A DNA stretch of 64,000 nt from the NCBI GenBank assembly GCA_026874595.1, contig CM049307.1, positions 31,855,862 to 31,919,861 on the forward strand, read 5' to 3'. The translations under genes and the position numbers were made by a program. Numbering within the stretch: position 1 is the first letter of the stretch; each line of letters starts with the position of its first letter. Under the pieces are notes generated by a model, which worked only from the letters and a program-made list of their open reading frames with translations, was not told the origin of the DNA and searched no databases. Shown here piece by piece: positions 25,556-37,515 of this stretch. The stretch comes from Sipunculus nudus. Its lineage: Eukaryota > Annelida > Sipuncula > Golfingiida > Sipunculidae.

Positions 25556-27506
25556 ATTTTTTTAGAATTTTTATATGTACTTCATTTGTGTACTTTGAAA
25601 AATTACAAAACCAGTTGCCTGTCTGTGGTGATAAAAAGATAAAGAGAAATAATATTTACATTTAATGTCATTTGTATGGCCTGGCTTTTCCTGGATACTT
25701 ATAGTCACTACCACAATGTGCTGGTAAGTGCATTGTGTCGCTCTTCGCTTTAAATATATTGCTTGTCGAACAATGACTTATAATTCATAACTTATTATGA
25801 CCAGGATTATGCAAGTTCTACATAATGCACTAAATGTATATTCATTATATTAAAAATATATTTACATTGTGAAAAATAAATACACTTGTGATTTAAAATA
25901 CAGTTAATTCAGAAAATTTATTTGAATTATTTTTGGCGGGGAAATTCGCCATATTATAAGCCTGAGGTGAGTTCTTTAATGACCCATTCCAGTCTCCACT
26001 AGGTCACGTGGTCCTATTTGTTTACATGACCTGCGCATTGTGCTAAAGGAGAGAAGTGAATGGTTTGGCCTGCTCTGGTTGGCTCTAGTCTTTATGTCAG
26101 TAGGCCTTTAAAAACTACTTTTTGATTTTTAAGTACTATTAGCATAACCTCAAACAAAATCGACCAGTTACCCTTTGCAGTGGCAGCTGTTCATAACTTT
26201 GCCCAAGATTACACCTGCCCTGATGTGGTATCTATCTATAGACTTGGAGTGAAGTAAGGGCATGATTACCTTTGATCTTGTAATAGGTGACTAAATTGAC
26301 CTAGAAATGCACAAAGCCTAAGGTTGATTCCGTATCTTATTGTAACTCCATGTGCTGTCTAATTGTAACTGACATTGAACACTGGCTGGTCAAATCCCTG
26401 TTTGTGCACAGCATAACGTGGTGTTGACTGCTTGCAGAAAACACTGTTGTGGTCATGTCTATGTAAATGAACATCCTGAACCTAGAGCCACATCGGTCAG
26501 ACTACCGTTTTATCAACCTGACGTCTCACTAGTCCTAGTTTCAGCTAATTAGCAGATTATAACTGAAAAAGTTTGGAACTACAAAACATTTCTCAGCAGT
26601 TGGATGGCCTGTGGTTAGCCCATACTATTTACAAGGGAAACTTTGGATACAAATACTTTGAAGATATCTTCTGGTTTTTTTCTTTATCTTAAATTTAAGT
26701 TGAACGGTCACAAGAAACAAAAGGGCCCCTGTAACATATGAACACATGTTTAAAGGAGGTTGAATACCCATGTATACCGTAAATCCATTTGAGCAGTCAA
26801 ACACGCCTTTTAAATATTTTATGAACTATATTTATAATTACTGCTAAAACATGTGCAATATGATTTTTCATTCCAAAAAGTTTCATATATGTTAGTAATA
26901 AACATGGCTGATATTTCTGCTGTTAAACTATTCTTTAGATGTTAAACGTTGGATCAGAAACCTTTGAAGTAATGTTGTATGTTATTTGGCCAGCTTGAAA
27001 CTTGAAACATGCGGGGCGGGGCGTGTGCGGGCTGGAACAAAATTTTGCAAGGCGGGTGCCTTTATGGCACAGCACATTGTCCCATATTCCATGTGGTCCC
27101 GACTTTGTGGGGTCCAAGGTTACAGTTGTCCGGAAATGTGTGCAGCATTTTAATCGTTAATAACAACATGCACATAAAAGTTTAAGTTCAAGGCAGGTAA
27201 AAATTGCAGCGGAGCGACATCTGTTGGTGATTGTATGACCGATTCCTCAGGATATGCTGCGGGTGTATGGCGCAAGCTGACCCTGGCCTGTAACTCTCAC
27301 ACTTGCTTACTACATCGAACAGAAATGTTTTTGTCCATTGCCCCTACAGATGCAGCTGTCATACTTTCCACAACAGTACCCCATGCAGTGAAATAAAAGT
27401 CTAATAAAAGATGTATTTTTAGATTTGAGATAATTTTCAAATGGTACTTTCTCTAGAAACATTAACCTAACCCACCGCAAAATATGACATTTTGACGTAA
27501 TCTCCA

Positions 27507-27507
<1 letters not shown>

Positions 27508-27558
<51 letters not shown>
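27508..27558. repeat. (TA)n microsatellite
   Basis: Pure TA tract of about 50 bp. Confidence 0.95.
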
Positions 27559-27562
<4 letters not shown>

Positions 27563-27917
27563 TGAGCCACTTATGTCATATTGTATGGCGCCAAAATGCC
27601 AGATAATCAATGCTTAACTCCAGCATAACACTGGCCACAACCAATTATGGTGGCGCCATCTATTTTAAGATGTCTGGGTAATATTTTACTTTCTTTCAAA
27701 AGATAAATACTAGTAAGTAGTAGATTTCATGTTCACGCTTTCTCAATACGGGAGTTCATCGGTATACGTTTTCATCAAATGAGTATGGCTTGATTTGATT
27801 AGTTTTTAAAATGAAATCCTGCAATTTTGAAGACAGCAAAGCTCGCGCTTTCCAACGCCATCCCTTCTATCCATTTAGGACACGAACAATTAAAAAGATA
27901 CAAGTCGTTGAATAATG

Positions 27918-27923
27918 TTTATT
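27918..27923 (-). terminator. Polyadenylation signal of the HELT-like gene
   Basis: Minus-strand AATAAA about 170 nt past the stop codon at 28093, at a typical 3' UTR distance. Confidence 0.55.
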
Positions 27924-28092
27924 TTAACAAGTATAACAATATTATAAATCATCATCAGTTAAATATTGAAACATGAATATAAGTATATAAATATAAAATA
28001 AACATGTAAACAGAAATCAAGGTATAAAAAAACTCCACAAGCATATATGACTAGAAAAAAATGTCCATTTTGTACATATTTATACAGGTTAT

Positions 28093-30091
28093 TTATGGAT
28101 ATGATAGCCCAAACAGTGGCCCATAATCTCGCTGAGACTTTGTCACTGGACGGAAAGATAGGGGTTCACTTGGAGAAGCTGCGAATGTCCTTAGGGGAAC
28201 GTCATTGGTTCTGCGGGAATATGTCATGGCTTGCTGCTGATAAAGCCTCCTGGCCTGGAGTCCGGTGTCGTATGGATGAGCATACGACAGCCCTCTGCTG
28301 TGACTGGTTCCCAGAGCAGTTTCAGCGAGTCGTCCGTGATATTTGTCAATAGGGTCAAGCGTGTGAGGAATCCGTCGTGGCGATAGAGAATTTGCGGGGG
28401 CAGATGGCGTTCGCACGGGGCCAACATGGTTTATTCTCTCGCGAGTTGCGTGCATGAGACCTGGGGCCTCAGTTCCCATCTGCACATGTGTGCGCGCGCG
28501 CACGTGCAAACCCGCGGGTACGTCTGCACGATTGGGAAGGATGGAATCTGGATTTGCCTGCACGTGCCTGGACCCAGCGCCTGTACGAAAGCGCGTCTGG
28601 AGATAAGACAGCATGCGGACGCTGCGGGTGTCGCCGGTAGTAATTCCCTCCATCTCCCCCAGGTAGCGCGCCACCTCTCGCATACACTCGCTGTAGCCCT
28701 GCTGGTACTGCTGCATCAAATCTCCCCATATGTCGCTGCTGTACCACTCCCCTGAAATGTCAACAGTTATGTCTAAATTTTATGAATTCTATATATTTTA
28801 ATTAGACGTTCTGTACATGGATTTGAATACAACGCAAAATGCCAGGACTCGTCGCGACACATTGCGCCACCTTGTGAAAGACTATGAAATTATAAATAGC
28901 TTTGGCTTGAGATGGTGACTTCACTATTGATAAATAGATATTAAGATGAATATTTATTAATTTATTATTCTGTTACTTCAATGTTATGTTCCATTTAAGT
29001 ATTTAGAATTTACGGAAGATCAGGGAACAAAAGCACAAAAGTAAAAAATACAATTTTTCATGAACCGGATCTGTCAGATCACATAAGATAATGTGAAGAA
29101 AATGATCTAAACATGTTATTTAACGGCGTAACTTAAAGATGCATTTTATCTTTAAAATTATTCGGAAATGAACGCTTATTGAATTAAATACACATAAAAC
29201 TGGTGGTCAAGGGTTAGTGAAACATAAACTGTTACAGTAGGTTGGAAATTTATGCTACCTTTTGAGCTATGACAGTAAAGACGAGTCTCAGATTCTTTCA
29301 TCTTATACGCATTTGTGTAAAGAAAAACTTTGCCTAGGAGAAGCTTGGCCGCTTCAGTCCGTGTTTTATCTATAACACAGGTATCAGTGTGAGACAAAAA
29401 AGACCATGCAGGACAGCTCTGATAGCTTACCTTTATCCAGTCTTACAGCCGACTCCGTGGCCTGCATAGTCTTCAAGTACTGTACTGTCATCTCCAGTAT
29501 CTCGGCCTTCTCCAGCTTACCCGACGCCTATAGGTAAAAACAAAGTCTTATCAACATACACCTCCTCCAGCTTACCCAACACCTACAGGTAAAAACAGTC
29601 ATCAACCTACACTTCAGCTTACCCGACGCCTCTAGGTAAAAACAGTCTTATCAACCTACACTTCGTCCAGCTTACCCGACGCCTACAGGTAAAAACAGTC
29701 TTAGCAACCTACACCTCCTCCAGTTTACCCGACGCCTACAATTTAAAACAGTTTTATCAAACTACACCTCCTTCAGCTTACCCGACACCTCTAGGTAAAA
29801 ATAGTCTTATCAACCTACACCTCCTCCAGCTTACCCGACGCCTACAGGTAAAAACCAAGTCTTATCAACCTACACCTCCTCCAGCTTACCCGACGCCTAC
29901 AGGTAAAAACAGTCATCATCCTACACCTCCAGCTTACCCGACGCCTACAGGTTAAAACAGTCATCAACCTACACCTCCAGCTTACCCGACGCCTACAGGT
30001 AAAAACAAGGTATTATCAATCTACACGTCCTCCAGCTAACCCGACACCTACCCGTAAATTCGTAAATACAAACACACACACACTCCCTTCC

Positions 30092-30126
<35 letters not shown>

Positions 30127-33100
30127 GCTTCTAAATCAATTATATGAGACGACTGAACAGAGCCAAGTAAATTAATGCATGGAATCTTGGCTTTTATAGT
30201 TAGGCAGTTAGGCCTACCTGGAAAGGATATGGGTCTACCAATAAGGAGACACCAGTATTCAGTCATTGATATATACATATACATGTATATGTATATATAT
30301 AACAACTTCCCAAAGGTGAAATTATAACTCAATAATCGATTGTTAATTATAAGAAAAAAGATACGAAATTTTGACCGTAATTTGGCATTATTTTCTAGAC
30401 ATGCATGTCCTTTTAAAACTGATAACTTTCAATAAAACGTGTAATGGATATCAGAGGCAGAACGTTAAGGAGCATTCACTTAATATGTGGCCCACAGAGC
30501 GTGAAAGAGTGAGTGCTCATATTAACTTTTAAAGTCAGTGAATTGCCTGAATTGCAGTTTTTATGTAATAACAAATAAAAATTTATTGGATGCACGTTAA
30601 GTGAGCATGTCGTGTAAGTAGTCAGCCGTTAGAGAAAGGTCCAAGTGTCAAGTGGAAGATGTAAGGGTGGAACTGACAGTGACACTGTGGGGTCTTTGTT
30701 CGCTTGTCGTATCATCATAATATAGAATGTAGGCAGCTGTTTTCTATTGTACCTTCCCACATTAATGGCTAAAACAGCACATGGAAAAAAAGTCTTGCCG
30801 TGCGTGCAATATCCGCCTTCTCGCACGCGACTGCAGCCAATGAAGAAAGAACCCAGTTTTCTGGCGCTCCACGTTCAGCGTCAAGTACGTTTGTTTTGTG
30901 CGGGTGCCGAGCAGAGCGCGTGCGCCGCGCGTGCCCAATAACAAGACCCCATCGCCTCATGTCCAATACACGAGCGAGGGCGGTTCGCTGTGCACGTGCG
31001 CACGACAGCCGCCCAAATGCTCCACGTGTGTACACTGCCTTCGATCGGGCATGCGCACGTGCGTGCCAAGCGTTCGTGTTTTATTAAAGAAGGGAAGTTG
31101 CTGCTACGCGCCGGAATTCAATTTGCGCGCACGTGACTGAAGCTGTTTAATGTGCTTGCCCCTCTCAGCGGTATGGGAATCATTGAACAATGCTCCGACC
31201 CAGTGAATCGCTCTAAATTAGCTTCGTCGAAATGTTCTCTTGTGTGATCCGCTGACTTGCGGTAATACAACACGTTCCCAAGGTATCATCAATAGATAAT
31301 TCTAAGCTTGATTAAAAAGTTCCTATAACTCACCGATCATGCCCCGCACAAAGGGCAGGCCCGCGACCTTCATAACGACTTTGTTACCGTGTTTGATAAG
31401 CTTCTGTATTCCCTGCCAGACTTAGATGTGGAACGCCATGTCATGTTTAATCAAAACCCCACGAAACACAATTAGATAGAGACGGTGTGGTTACGGAGTT
31501 ACGAGTAACTTTTTATTAATCAATCATGATCTGGACATTTTGTTTCACTTCCAAGGTAACACAACCGTTTCTACCTGTAGTATTTAAAAAGAGTTGAGTT
31601 TTAAGCCTTTTTTCATAAATTGGTAGAGCAGAGCGATGTTTTAGTTTTTATTGTAAATTTTCGATTTAGATTTCATGTTAAATTTTTTATATAAATTTCA
31701 TATATTTTCCTTGGTACAAGTTTATTTGCAATGACTGAGTTCATATAGTACCTCCCTCCCCCCCCCCCCCCCCACCCCCAATTAAGCTGACTGCCTTTCC
31801 AATAGTATGACAGTTAAACTCCACAGTTAAACTATAAGCTTCTAAAACACACACACATGCATATATATATGTGTGTGTGTGTACATATATAGTTTAATGA
31901 AGCAATCCTTGCAGATTTCCTTCGTTTGATACAATCATCTTTCTCTTTCAATGTACATGCATATGTCCGTCATATATGTATATAGATCTATACTAGTACG
32001 CATAATAATCATAATGTTGAAAAGCAAATAAAGCATGAGTTTTGGACAACTGACAACTACAAAATATTCTGTAAACAAATATGAAATTGAAAAAAAGAGT
32101 TAAAAATATGTTTTAGGAGTTGAAGGGAGTTATACATAAAAGAATACATCAGATATATTCATGTTCACACACACACACACACGTTGCACATACTGTTACA
32201 AACACACCCAAAGGGCGGATCCAGGATTTAGGAAAAGGGGGGGTCCAACCCAGGAGGACAAAAAAAAACCTAAAAAAAGGTCCCCAGGTCTGGAAAAGGG
32301 TGGTCCACGCCGTAAAATTTTGTCCGAAGTCCATAAAAAACGTTGCTTCTGATGAAAAAGGGGGATCCGGACCCCCTGGACCCCCCCCCCCCCCCCTTGG
32401 ATCCGCTTCTGCACCCACATCTGCACGTACCTGTTTGGCAAATGCGGCGGGGACGGTGTTACTGAGCTCCAGGAGACAGCTGTTGATGCGGTCACGTCTC
32501 CGCTTCTCTATGATCTTGTGAGAGGCGCTGCCATCCTGTAAAATATACATAACGTCAGAGTTATCAACACATATAACGTACATTTATAATTGAGGATAAA
32601 ATGATACATAAATAATAAATGATTACACATGCATGATTAGTACCTTTACGCGAGCCACCCATATATACTTCAATCTTTCATCACAGATGACCTTATATAA
32701 CTGCATGCATTCATGACTTATAACAAACGGATATCACATATGACCTTATATAACTGCATGCATGTATGGCTTATACCAAACGGAGATCACATTTTCAATG
32801 ATTTAAGCTTTCATAAATGTAAAAAAAAAAAAATCTAGCATAAAATTTGTACATATCTAAATACTTAAACCTTTCGAGTTATTACCGTTGAACAAAATAA
32901 GAATTCATGTTTAAATATCTCTGCACAGCTAACTTCATCTTTGTATATTATATTGTACTGCATGTTCTCAGTTGATCCCCCCCCCCCCCCCCGCCGCGTA
33001 TTTGAGATCTGGGCTATATCGTATATAGTAAGACGGTTTAAAAAACTAATACTATAAGTATTGTTTAAAGGTGAAAAGAAAAATGTGTTATTATGCTGTG

Positions 33101-34276
33101 ATGTTAATTTCATATACTTGCTCATATTTTCTGTATATCATTTCTCTATTTTATTTGGTTCATTTTTAAAATATTCATTTAGTATATTTAGTACCATAGT
33201 ACGACGGTAATTATTATATTGCATACAAAACCGTGAGGAAAACGAGCAAACTGGAGAGAAATATAGAAATCACCGAATCAAATTATGAGAGTAATTACAA
33301 AATCACCAATTAAAAGGGTCGCCCTGAAAATAATTTTATATATCAAAGCTCATGAAGATGAAGAATTTTTATAAAGTCATAAAAAATTATAAAACATACA
33401 CACATATATATATATATGTTCCTAAGGTAAGACCTATATATAAAACAAATAAAGAAATAGCTCTAGACGCACCATGTATACTGATCTTTAAAATTACTGA
33501 TAATTTATGACTGAAAATTACATTCTCGAAAATACTCTTAAATCAATACCAATGCATTCCAATTAATACATATTCTTTAGTACATGTACCCAATCAGACC
33601 GTTTATTTGTCCGTTGAGACAGGTGTTTTGGTCTAGTTTAGTCTGACTCCCAGTACAAATCAGATCGAGTCTAAACCGGTCAAGTCCTAGACCTTGAGAT
33701 TAGTATCATGCAGTCTTTCGAAAACCGAGTCCAAGTCTGATTCCAATATTTGTTATAAAAACCAAACGCGCTTCCGCTGAATTTTCAAAAGTTATTTCAT
33801 ATATTTTGTTTATTTTTAATACTGAGAATAGAATGTCAAAACGTTAATCCCTGTTATACAATAAATATTTTAACAAATCATGACTATAGTCTTTCTTTTC
33901 AACTTTGGATAACTTAACGTCTGCCAATTTTGTATTTTTTTTTTACTTTCAATATTCCGTAAATAGGTCCGTTCATACAGGAATAAGTACGTTGATAGTT
34001 TGTTAACAAAGGGCATGTCAATACTTCCTTAAAAGAGTTTCCTTTTCTGCTGGACGCAGCCTGATTTCTCAATTTCATATCTTGGGTTCTACCCGAATCA
34101 AGGCCCGGTCGAGTCAAGTCCGAGTGCGAATCCTTGATAAAGCGGATTAGAGGCTCCTGATCAAGTCCGGATCGACTCAGTCCTACTCATAACTTGCGGA
34201 CACTCACCTTAGAGTCTGATAAGGCTGGACTATTGCTGGAGTCTGGACTTGAAAAGTCTCCCGTATCCACATCCAT
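28093..34276 (-). CDS. HELT: HELT-like bHLH-Orange transcription factor, four exons
   Basis: Nuclear DNA-binding repressor of the Hes/Hey superfamily. In vertebrates HELT specifies GABAergic neurons; the Drosophila relative is Hesr. Minus-strand exons: 34276-34208, 32535-32431, 29527-29431, 28751-28093 (phases 0, 0, 1), giving about 309 residues. Seen: basic region SHKIIEKRRRDRIN (28-41) without the Hes-type proline; helix 1 CLLELSNTVPAAFAKQ; loop and helix 2 ASGKLEKAEILEMTVQYLK (59-77); then an Orange domain (about 92-148) containing QGYSECMREVARYL and YLQTRF. There is no C-terminal WRPW; it ends LFGLSYP. Both bHLH introns fall inside the domain, and every junction keeps frame. Intron 2 is unusual: it holds a minisatellite copied from the exon-3 acceptor, a MITE 20 bp past the exon-2 donor and a CpG-rich E-box block. 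Orthology to HELT rather than another HES relative is judged from motif pattern only. Confidence 0.9.
29528..30055. repeat. Minisatellite derived from the HELT exon-3 splice acceptor
   Basis: Ten imperfect copies of a 47-55 bp unit lie immediately upstream (minus sense) of HELT exon 3. Each unit repeats the intron end plus the first 18-20 nt of the exon: in minus sense ACCTGTAG, then GCGTCGGGTAAGCTGGAGGA. About eight copies keep an AG acceptor at the equivalent position. Read as exon, a copy continues into a stop (GTG TAG) shortly after GKLEE. Confidence 0.9.
30060..30130. repeat. Compound CA / poly-C / CT simple repeat
   Basis: A short CA run, 13 C, and about 26 bp of CT, following the minisatellite in HELT intron 2. 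Confidence 0.85.
30780..31140. promoter_or_regulatory. CpG-rich, E-box-rich block in HELT intron 2
   Basis: A GC-rich island in AT-rich intron. It carries palindromic CACGTG E-boxes at 30993-30998, 31023-31028, 31056-31061 and 31130-31135, and CCAAT motifs near 30837, 30931 and 30963. Overlapping open frames on both strands reflect the high GC content and show no domain. It looks like an intronic enhancer or alternative promoter. Hes/Hey-class factors bind CACGTG-type sites, so autoregulation is possible. Confidence 0.45.
32211..32411. mobile_element. MITE beside the HELT exon-2 donor
   Basis: About 200 bp with inverted ends (AGGGCGGATCCAGG left; AGAAGCGGATCCAAGG as the complement of the right end), flanked by direct repeats CACCCA (32205-32210, 32412-32417). 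The interior contains G-, A- and C-runs, including 16 C at 32381-32396. It ends 19 bp from the last base of HELT exon 2. Confidence 0.6.
32687..32795. repeat. Tandem duplication, about 54 bp
   Basis: Two copies of a unit beginning ATGACCTTATATAACTGCAT, in HELT intron 1. Confidence 0.8.
33630..34200. repeat. GAGTC/GACTC-rich low-order repeat in HELT intron 1
   Basis: Loosely repeated motifs of the kind GAGTCCAAGTC and CGAGTCAAGTCC recur at both ends of this stretch (33640-33740 and 34080-34190). It may be a dispersed repeat with inverted arms; no clear boundaries were seen. Confidence 0.3.
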
Positions 34277-34992
34277 GGTTAGCGTGTCTCCAGCTGAACG
34301 ACAGACCAGCGTTTGGCTAACTTACTTGGTAGGCTATCACAGACTGATTATGACTTTTAAAGAATTTCTTTAACGCCCGTGAAAAGCTCACAAAAAGCCT
34401 CCAGTGGTTATGGCGAGAATAGGTGTGTATGAACGTGCTAGGTGTCTACAGTGACAAAGCAGAAATGAGGTTCAGCACCTGTTAATGAGCATGCGCTCCC
34501 GCCCTTCACCGACTCAGTTGACAGCGACAACAAGGGTACTGAACGTGTGGGGCCTTTGGTCCAATGAGCGGTGTTTCTGCGCACAGACAATATGGCAGCG
34601 TTCCGGTGTCGTCTGCTGCACATTGTGGCACGTGCGCGGCGCGCGCCGGGATTGCTAGCTCACGTGACCACTCCAGGGTTTGTGAGATTTGCATGCTAGA
34701 AGAATCGATCAGTTTGCCAAATGATGGCACTGGATTTAAGGACCACCCGTCATGAATCTCGCGAAAAATGTTTGCAGCTCGGGATACAACGCCCGACACT
34801 CGGGCTTGCCATTTGCACTGACCCTGCGCGCCCGGTGACGGAGGAGGATGGACTTCCAAACCCGGCACGTGATAACAATAGAATTGGCGTAGTGTCCGCC
34901 TATTAGTTATTGACATGACACTAGAGCCAGTATTAAATGTAAACTTTCTCACGCCAGTGGCACGGGCTATTAAGGATATTTTGTGTGGGAAA
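34277..34992 (-). promoter_or_regulatory. HELT-like gene 5' flank and candidate promoter
   Basis: Upstream of the ATG the flank rises in GC and holds three CACGTG E-boxes (34629-34634, 34661-34666, 34866-34871). Two matches to the Su(H)/CBF1 consensus YGTGRGAAM lie farther out: CGTGAGAAA on the minus strand (34953-34945) and TGTGGGAAA on the plus strand (34984-34992), separated by 30 bp. A weak TATA-like TTTAAAAG lies near 34350. Notch input and autoregulation are plausible for this family but are inferred from motifs only. Confidence 0.4.
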
Positions 34993-35259
34993 CTTTCAGT
35001 GGGGGTTGGTTACCATGGGGATGATAATTTGACGACTTCATCCTCAATACTCAGCGGATAAACTAAAATAAATTTAAATTTACGTTACATTTATGAAATA
35101 AAAATTATCACAATAAACTTTACTGAAATTTGTGGTTGTAAATCTTTCATTGGTAAAAACAATAATGCTGGAACAACTTGGGAATTAAATTGATTTAAAA
35201 ATAAAATTTTTATACTTCCTGTTACTTATAGTTGCGCAGATAAAAGTGCAGACGACAAG

Positions 35260-35294
<35 letters not shown>

Positions 35295-35877
35295 TATCAG
35301 TTTTCTTTTTCATATATTGGCACACATTTGTGGAAACCACGGACTTGTATCATGCATGAATTCCATGATAATTATAAACATCTGTAAAGGCAGGATCGAA
35401 GCGGACTTTAGACATTTTGGCAGTTAAATACCGATAACTCACTGATGCACACAAAAGTCAGTAGAAAATGTTATAATTAAGACAATCTTGCTAGCTGTCG
35501 CTAACATTTTCTTCTCATCTTCCAGTTGTGATGATGCATGTAAGCCATGTTGTGTGTAATATTCAGTCATGACGCTGATTCTAACATGATTCTACATGCA
35601 CGTATAATCCATCATATTCCAGGAAAAAATTAACTCGATAAACATCTTCGCCATTTAGAGAAAATTTTAAGTAAAGTAGCGGCTGCATGAAGTTCTTGCG
35701 GCAGCTGAGACACTTAACGGTAAGTAGAATACGGGTAGACGACAAGCGACTACGTGTATCTGCCAAAATCAGAGTAGGACGGGGGAAGTGCATGAGGCAT
35801 GGATTGAGTGGCAAGGGGAAATAGAGTTAGATGTGTTATATATTAGCATGAATGTTTGCCACGTAAACATGATTGTA
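34993..35877. other. Intergenic, no recognised gene
   Basis: AT-rich, with a short TA array at about 35262-35291. No exon recognised. Confidence 0.5.
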
Positions 35878-36600
35878 GGTGGCGCCACCTGTTATTTAAA
35901 CGAGAAACTATCCAAGATGTATACACATGCAAAATTTAAGGTGAAAAAGTCACACCACTTCTGAGATATGAGTGATTTTATCCAACAGCAGACAAACAGA
36001 TGGACTCTGTGCAAAAATGTTTGCAGGTGGCGCCACCAGTTTCTTGTTTGATAAAGAGCTATATGAGATCCAAACACATGTATCACTTCAGGTAGGTACG
36101 TCAAACCAATCCGGAGATATTAGCATGGCTATCTGCAGCATGAACGTGAATGTAGGTGGCGCCACCTATCATAAAATCAAGAAAGCTATCCAGGATGTAT
36201 ACGCATGCCAAATGTCAGGTGAATAAGTCAAACCACTGCCGGGATATGAGTGATTTAACCCAAGTCAAACGAACTGATGGACGCTGTGCAAAAATGGTTG
36301 CAGGTGGCGCCACCAGTTTCGTGTATGATAAAGAGATATGTGAGATCTAAACACATGCAAATTTTCAGGAAGATACTTCAAACCAGTCCAGAGCTAAAGC
36401 ATGGATGTCTGCAGCGTAAACGTGAATGTAGATGGCGCCACCTGTCATAAAATCAAGAAAGCTATCCAGGATGTATACACATGCCAAATTTCAGGTAAAT
36501 TAGTCAAACCACTGTAGAGATAGGAGTGATTTTAACCCAAGGCAGACAAACAGATGGACCCTGTGCAAAAATGGTTGCAGGTGGCGCCACCATTTTTGTG
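35878..36600. repeat. 277-bp tandem repeat with GGTGGCGCCACC palindromes
   Basis: About 2.6 copies of a unit near 277 bp. Each unit holds two copies of the 12-bp palindrome GGTGGCGCCACC, at 35878, 36026, 36155, 36303, 36431 (one mismatch) and 36580. Spacing alternates 148 and 129 bp, so each unit is itself a diverged two-part repeat. Confidence 0.85.
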
Positions 36601-36639
36601 TATGTTATAAAGTTATCCAAGGGCTACATTTGTGTAAAA

Positions 36640-36860
36640 AAAATAAAAATTGGTTAATGTGTCAAAACAGACGCACAGATGGACGCACAGGAGAGAGGAA
36701 AGGTCAGAGGTCATAGCCGAATGTTTAGGCACGAGGTCACATGTGACCCGATAATTGGTGCAAGTTTCGAAAAAATCAGTCCAGTAGTCTCAGAGGAGTT
36801 CTCCGGAAAAGAACGCGGCAGCGGTAGCGGTAGTGGAACCCGGGCAAGAACATAGAACAA
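36640..36860. mobile_element. Dispersed repeat tail
   Basis: It continues from the 277-bp array with GACGCACAGATGGACGCACA, then GGTCAGAGGTCATAG and TCAGTCCAGTAGTCTCAGAG, and ends in AGCGGTAGCGGTAGTGG. I associate such strings with short non-autonomous repeats in marine invertebrate genomes, from general familiarity. The array and this tail may be one element. Confidence 0.4.
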
Positions 36861-37131
36861 AACTTTGTTTTAGCGGATACAATTATATATTATGAGGCTA
36901 TATACTTTATTATAGCAGAAGACACCAGATAGAATCTAAAAGTAATTTACCTTATATCAATGGCGACTGGCTATCGGGAAAGCTCCTTATTTAATACAAG
37001 TGCGAATGTGACAACCGCTATAGATCACGAATGCTGAGGGGTTAGCTTGGACCGAGAGGTTGTAACTAAATATCCAGGTTTGAAGGACGGAATTTTTGTA
37101 TCTGTGCAGTAAAAAATATATCTGTATTCGG

Positions 37132-37137
<6 letters not shown>

Positions 37138-37181
<44 letters not shown>
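37138..37181. repeat. (TA)n microsatellite
   Basis: Pure TA tract of about 44 bp. Confidence 0.95.
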
Positions 37182-37184
<3 letters not shown>

Positions 37185-37328
37185 GCAAGCATGCAGAATA
37201 GCGTGACCATTTTTCGATCGTAACATATGAGCGATAATAGACGGAGAAGTAAAATAATGAGAACACGACTCATGTATAAGCAGTCGTTTTAACATCTGGT
37301 GTAAGCATCCCTCAAAGTATTATAAATA

Positions 37329-37515
37329 CAGTAGAACCCCGCCTTACGACCACCCCGCAATATTGCGACCAACCACACAAATTCGACCACTCTTATTGGT
37401 CCCGAATATACGATCCAAGTAACTTAGAGTTTCACAAATACGACCCCTCCCCCCCCCCCCCCCAATTACAACCACTTTGGTCAATCCCCAAGGTGGTAAT
37501 TGTGTTGTTCCACTG
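37329..37515. mobile_element. pogo/Tigger-type MITE
   Basis: A 187-bp element with termini CAGTAGAACCCCG (left) and CAGTGGAAC (complement of right), flanked by TA at 37327-37328 and 37516-37517. CAGTAGAAC-type ends with TA duplication are typical of Tigger/pogo MITEs. It contains a run of 15 C. Confidence 0.65.

Larger units (their letters stand above)
24236..27917. other. Intergenic stretch rich in simple repeats
   Basis: It contains an ATAAT-type array near 24467-24525 and three long TA arrays. A GC-richer block near 27010-27120 has no open frame that I can assign. No exon was recognised. Confidence 0.5.

Noticed and set aside
28426-28755. Open frame antisense to HELT exon 4
   Set aside because: Shadow of the coding strand; the minus frame gives the Orange domain with correct splice phases.
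29528-30055. CRISPR-like regular direct repeats
   Set aside because: Units are contiguous variants without unique spacers, in a eukaryotic intron; this is a minisatellite.
30747-31140. Overlapping open frames on both strands
   Set aside because: Caused by high GC in a CpG-rich block inside HELT intron 2; no domain, Arg/Ala/Cys-rich composition as expected from random GC-rich DNA.
32149-32583. 144-codon frame containing the HELT basic region
   Set aside because: Only 32535-32431 is exon; the rest is intron and MITE sequence read through the donor.
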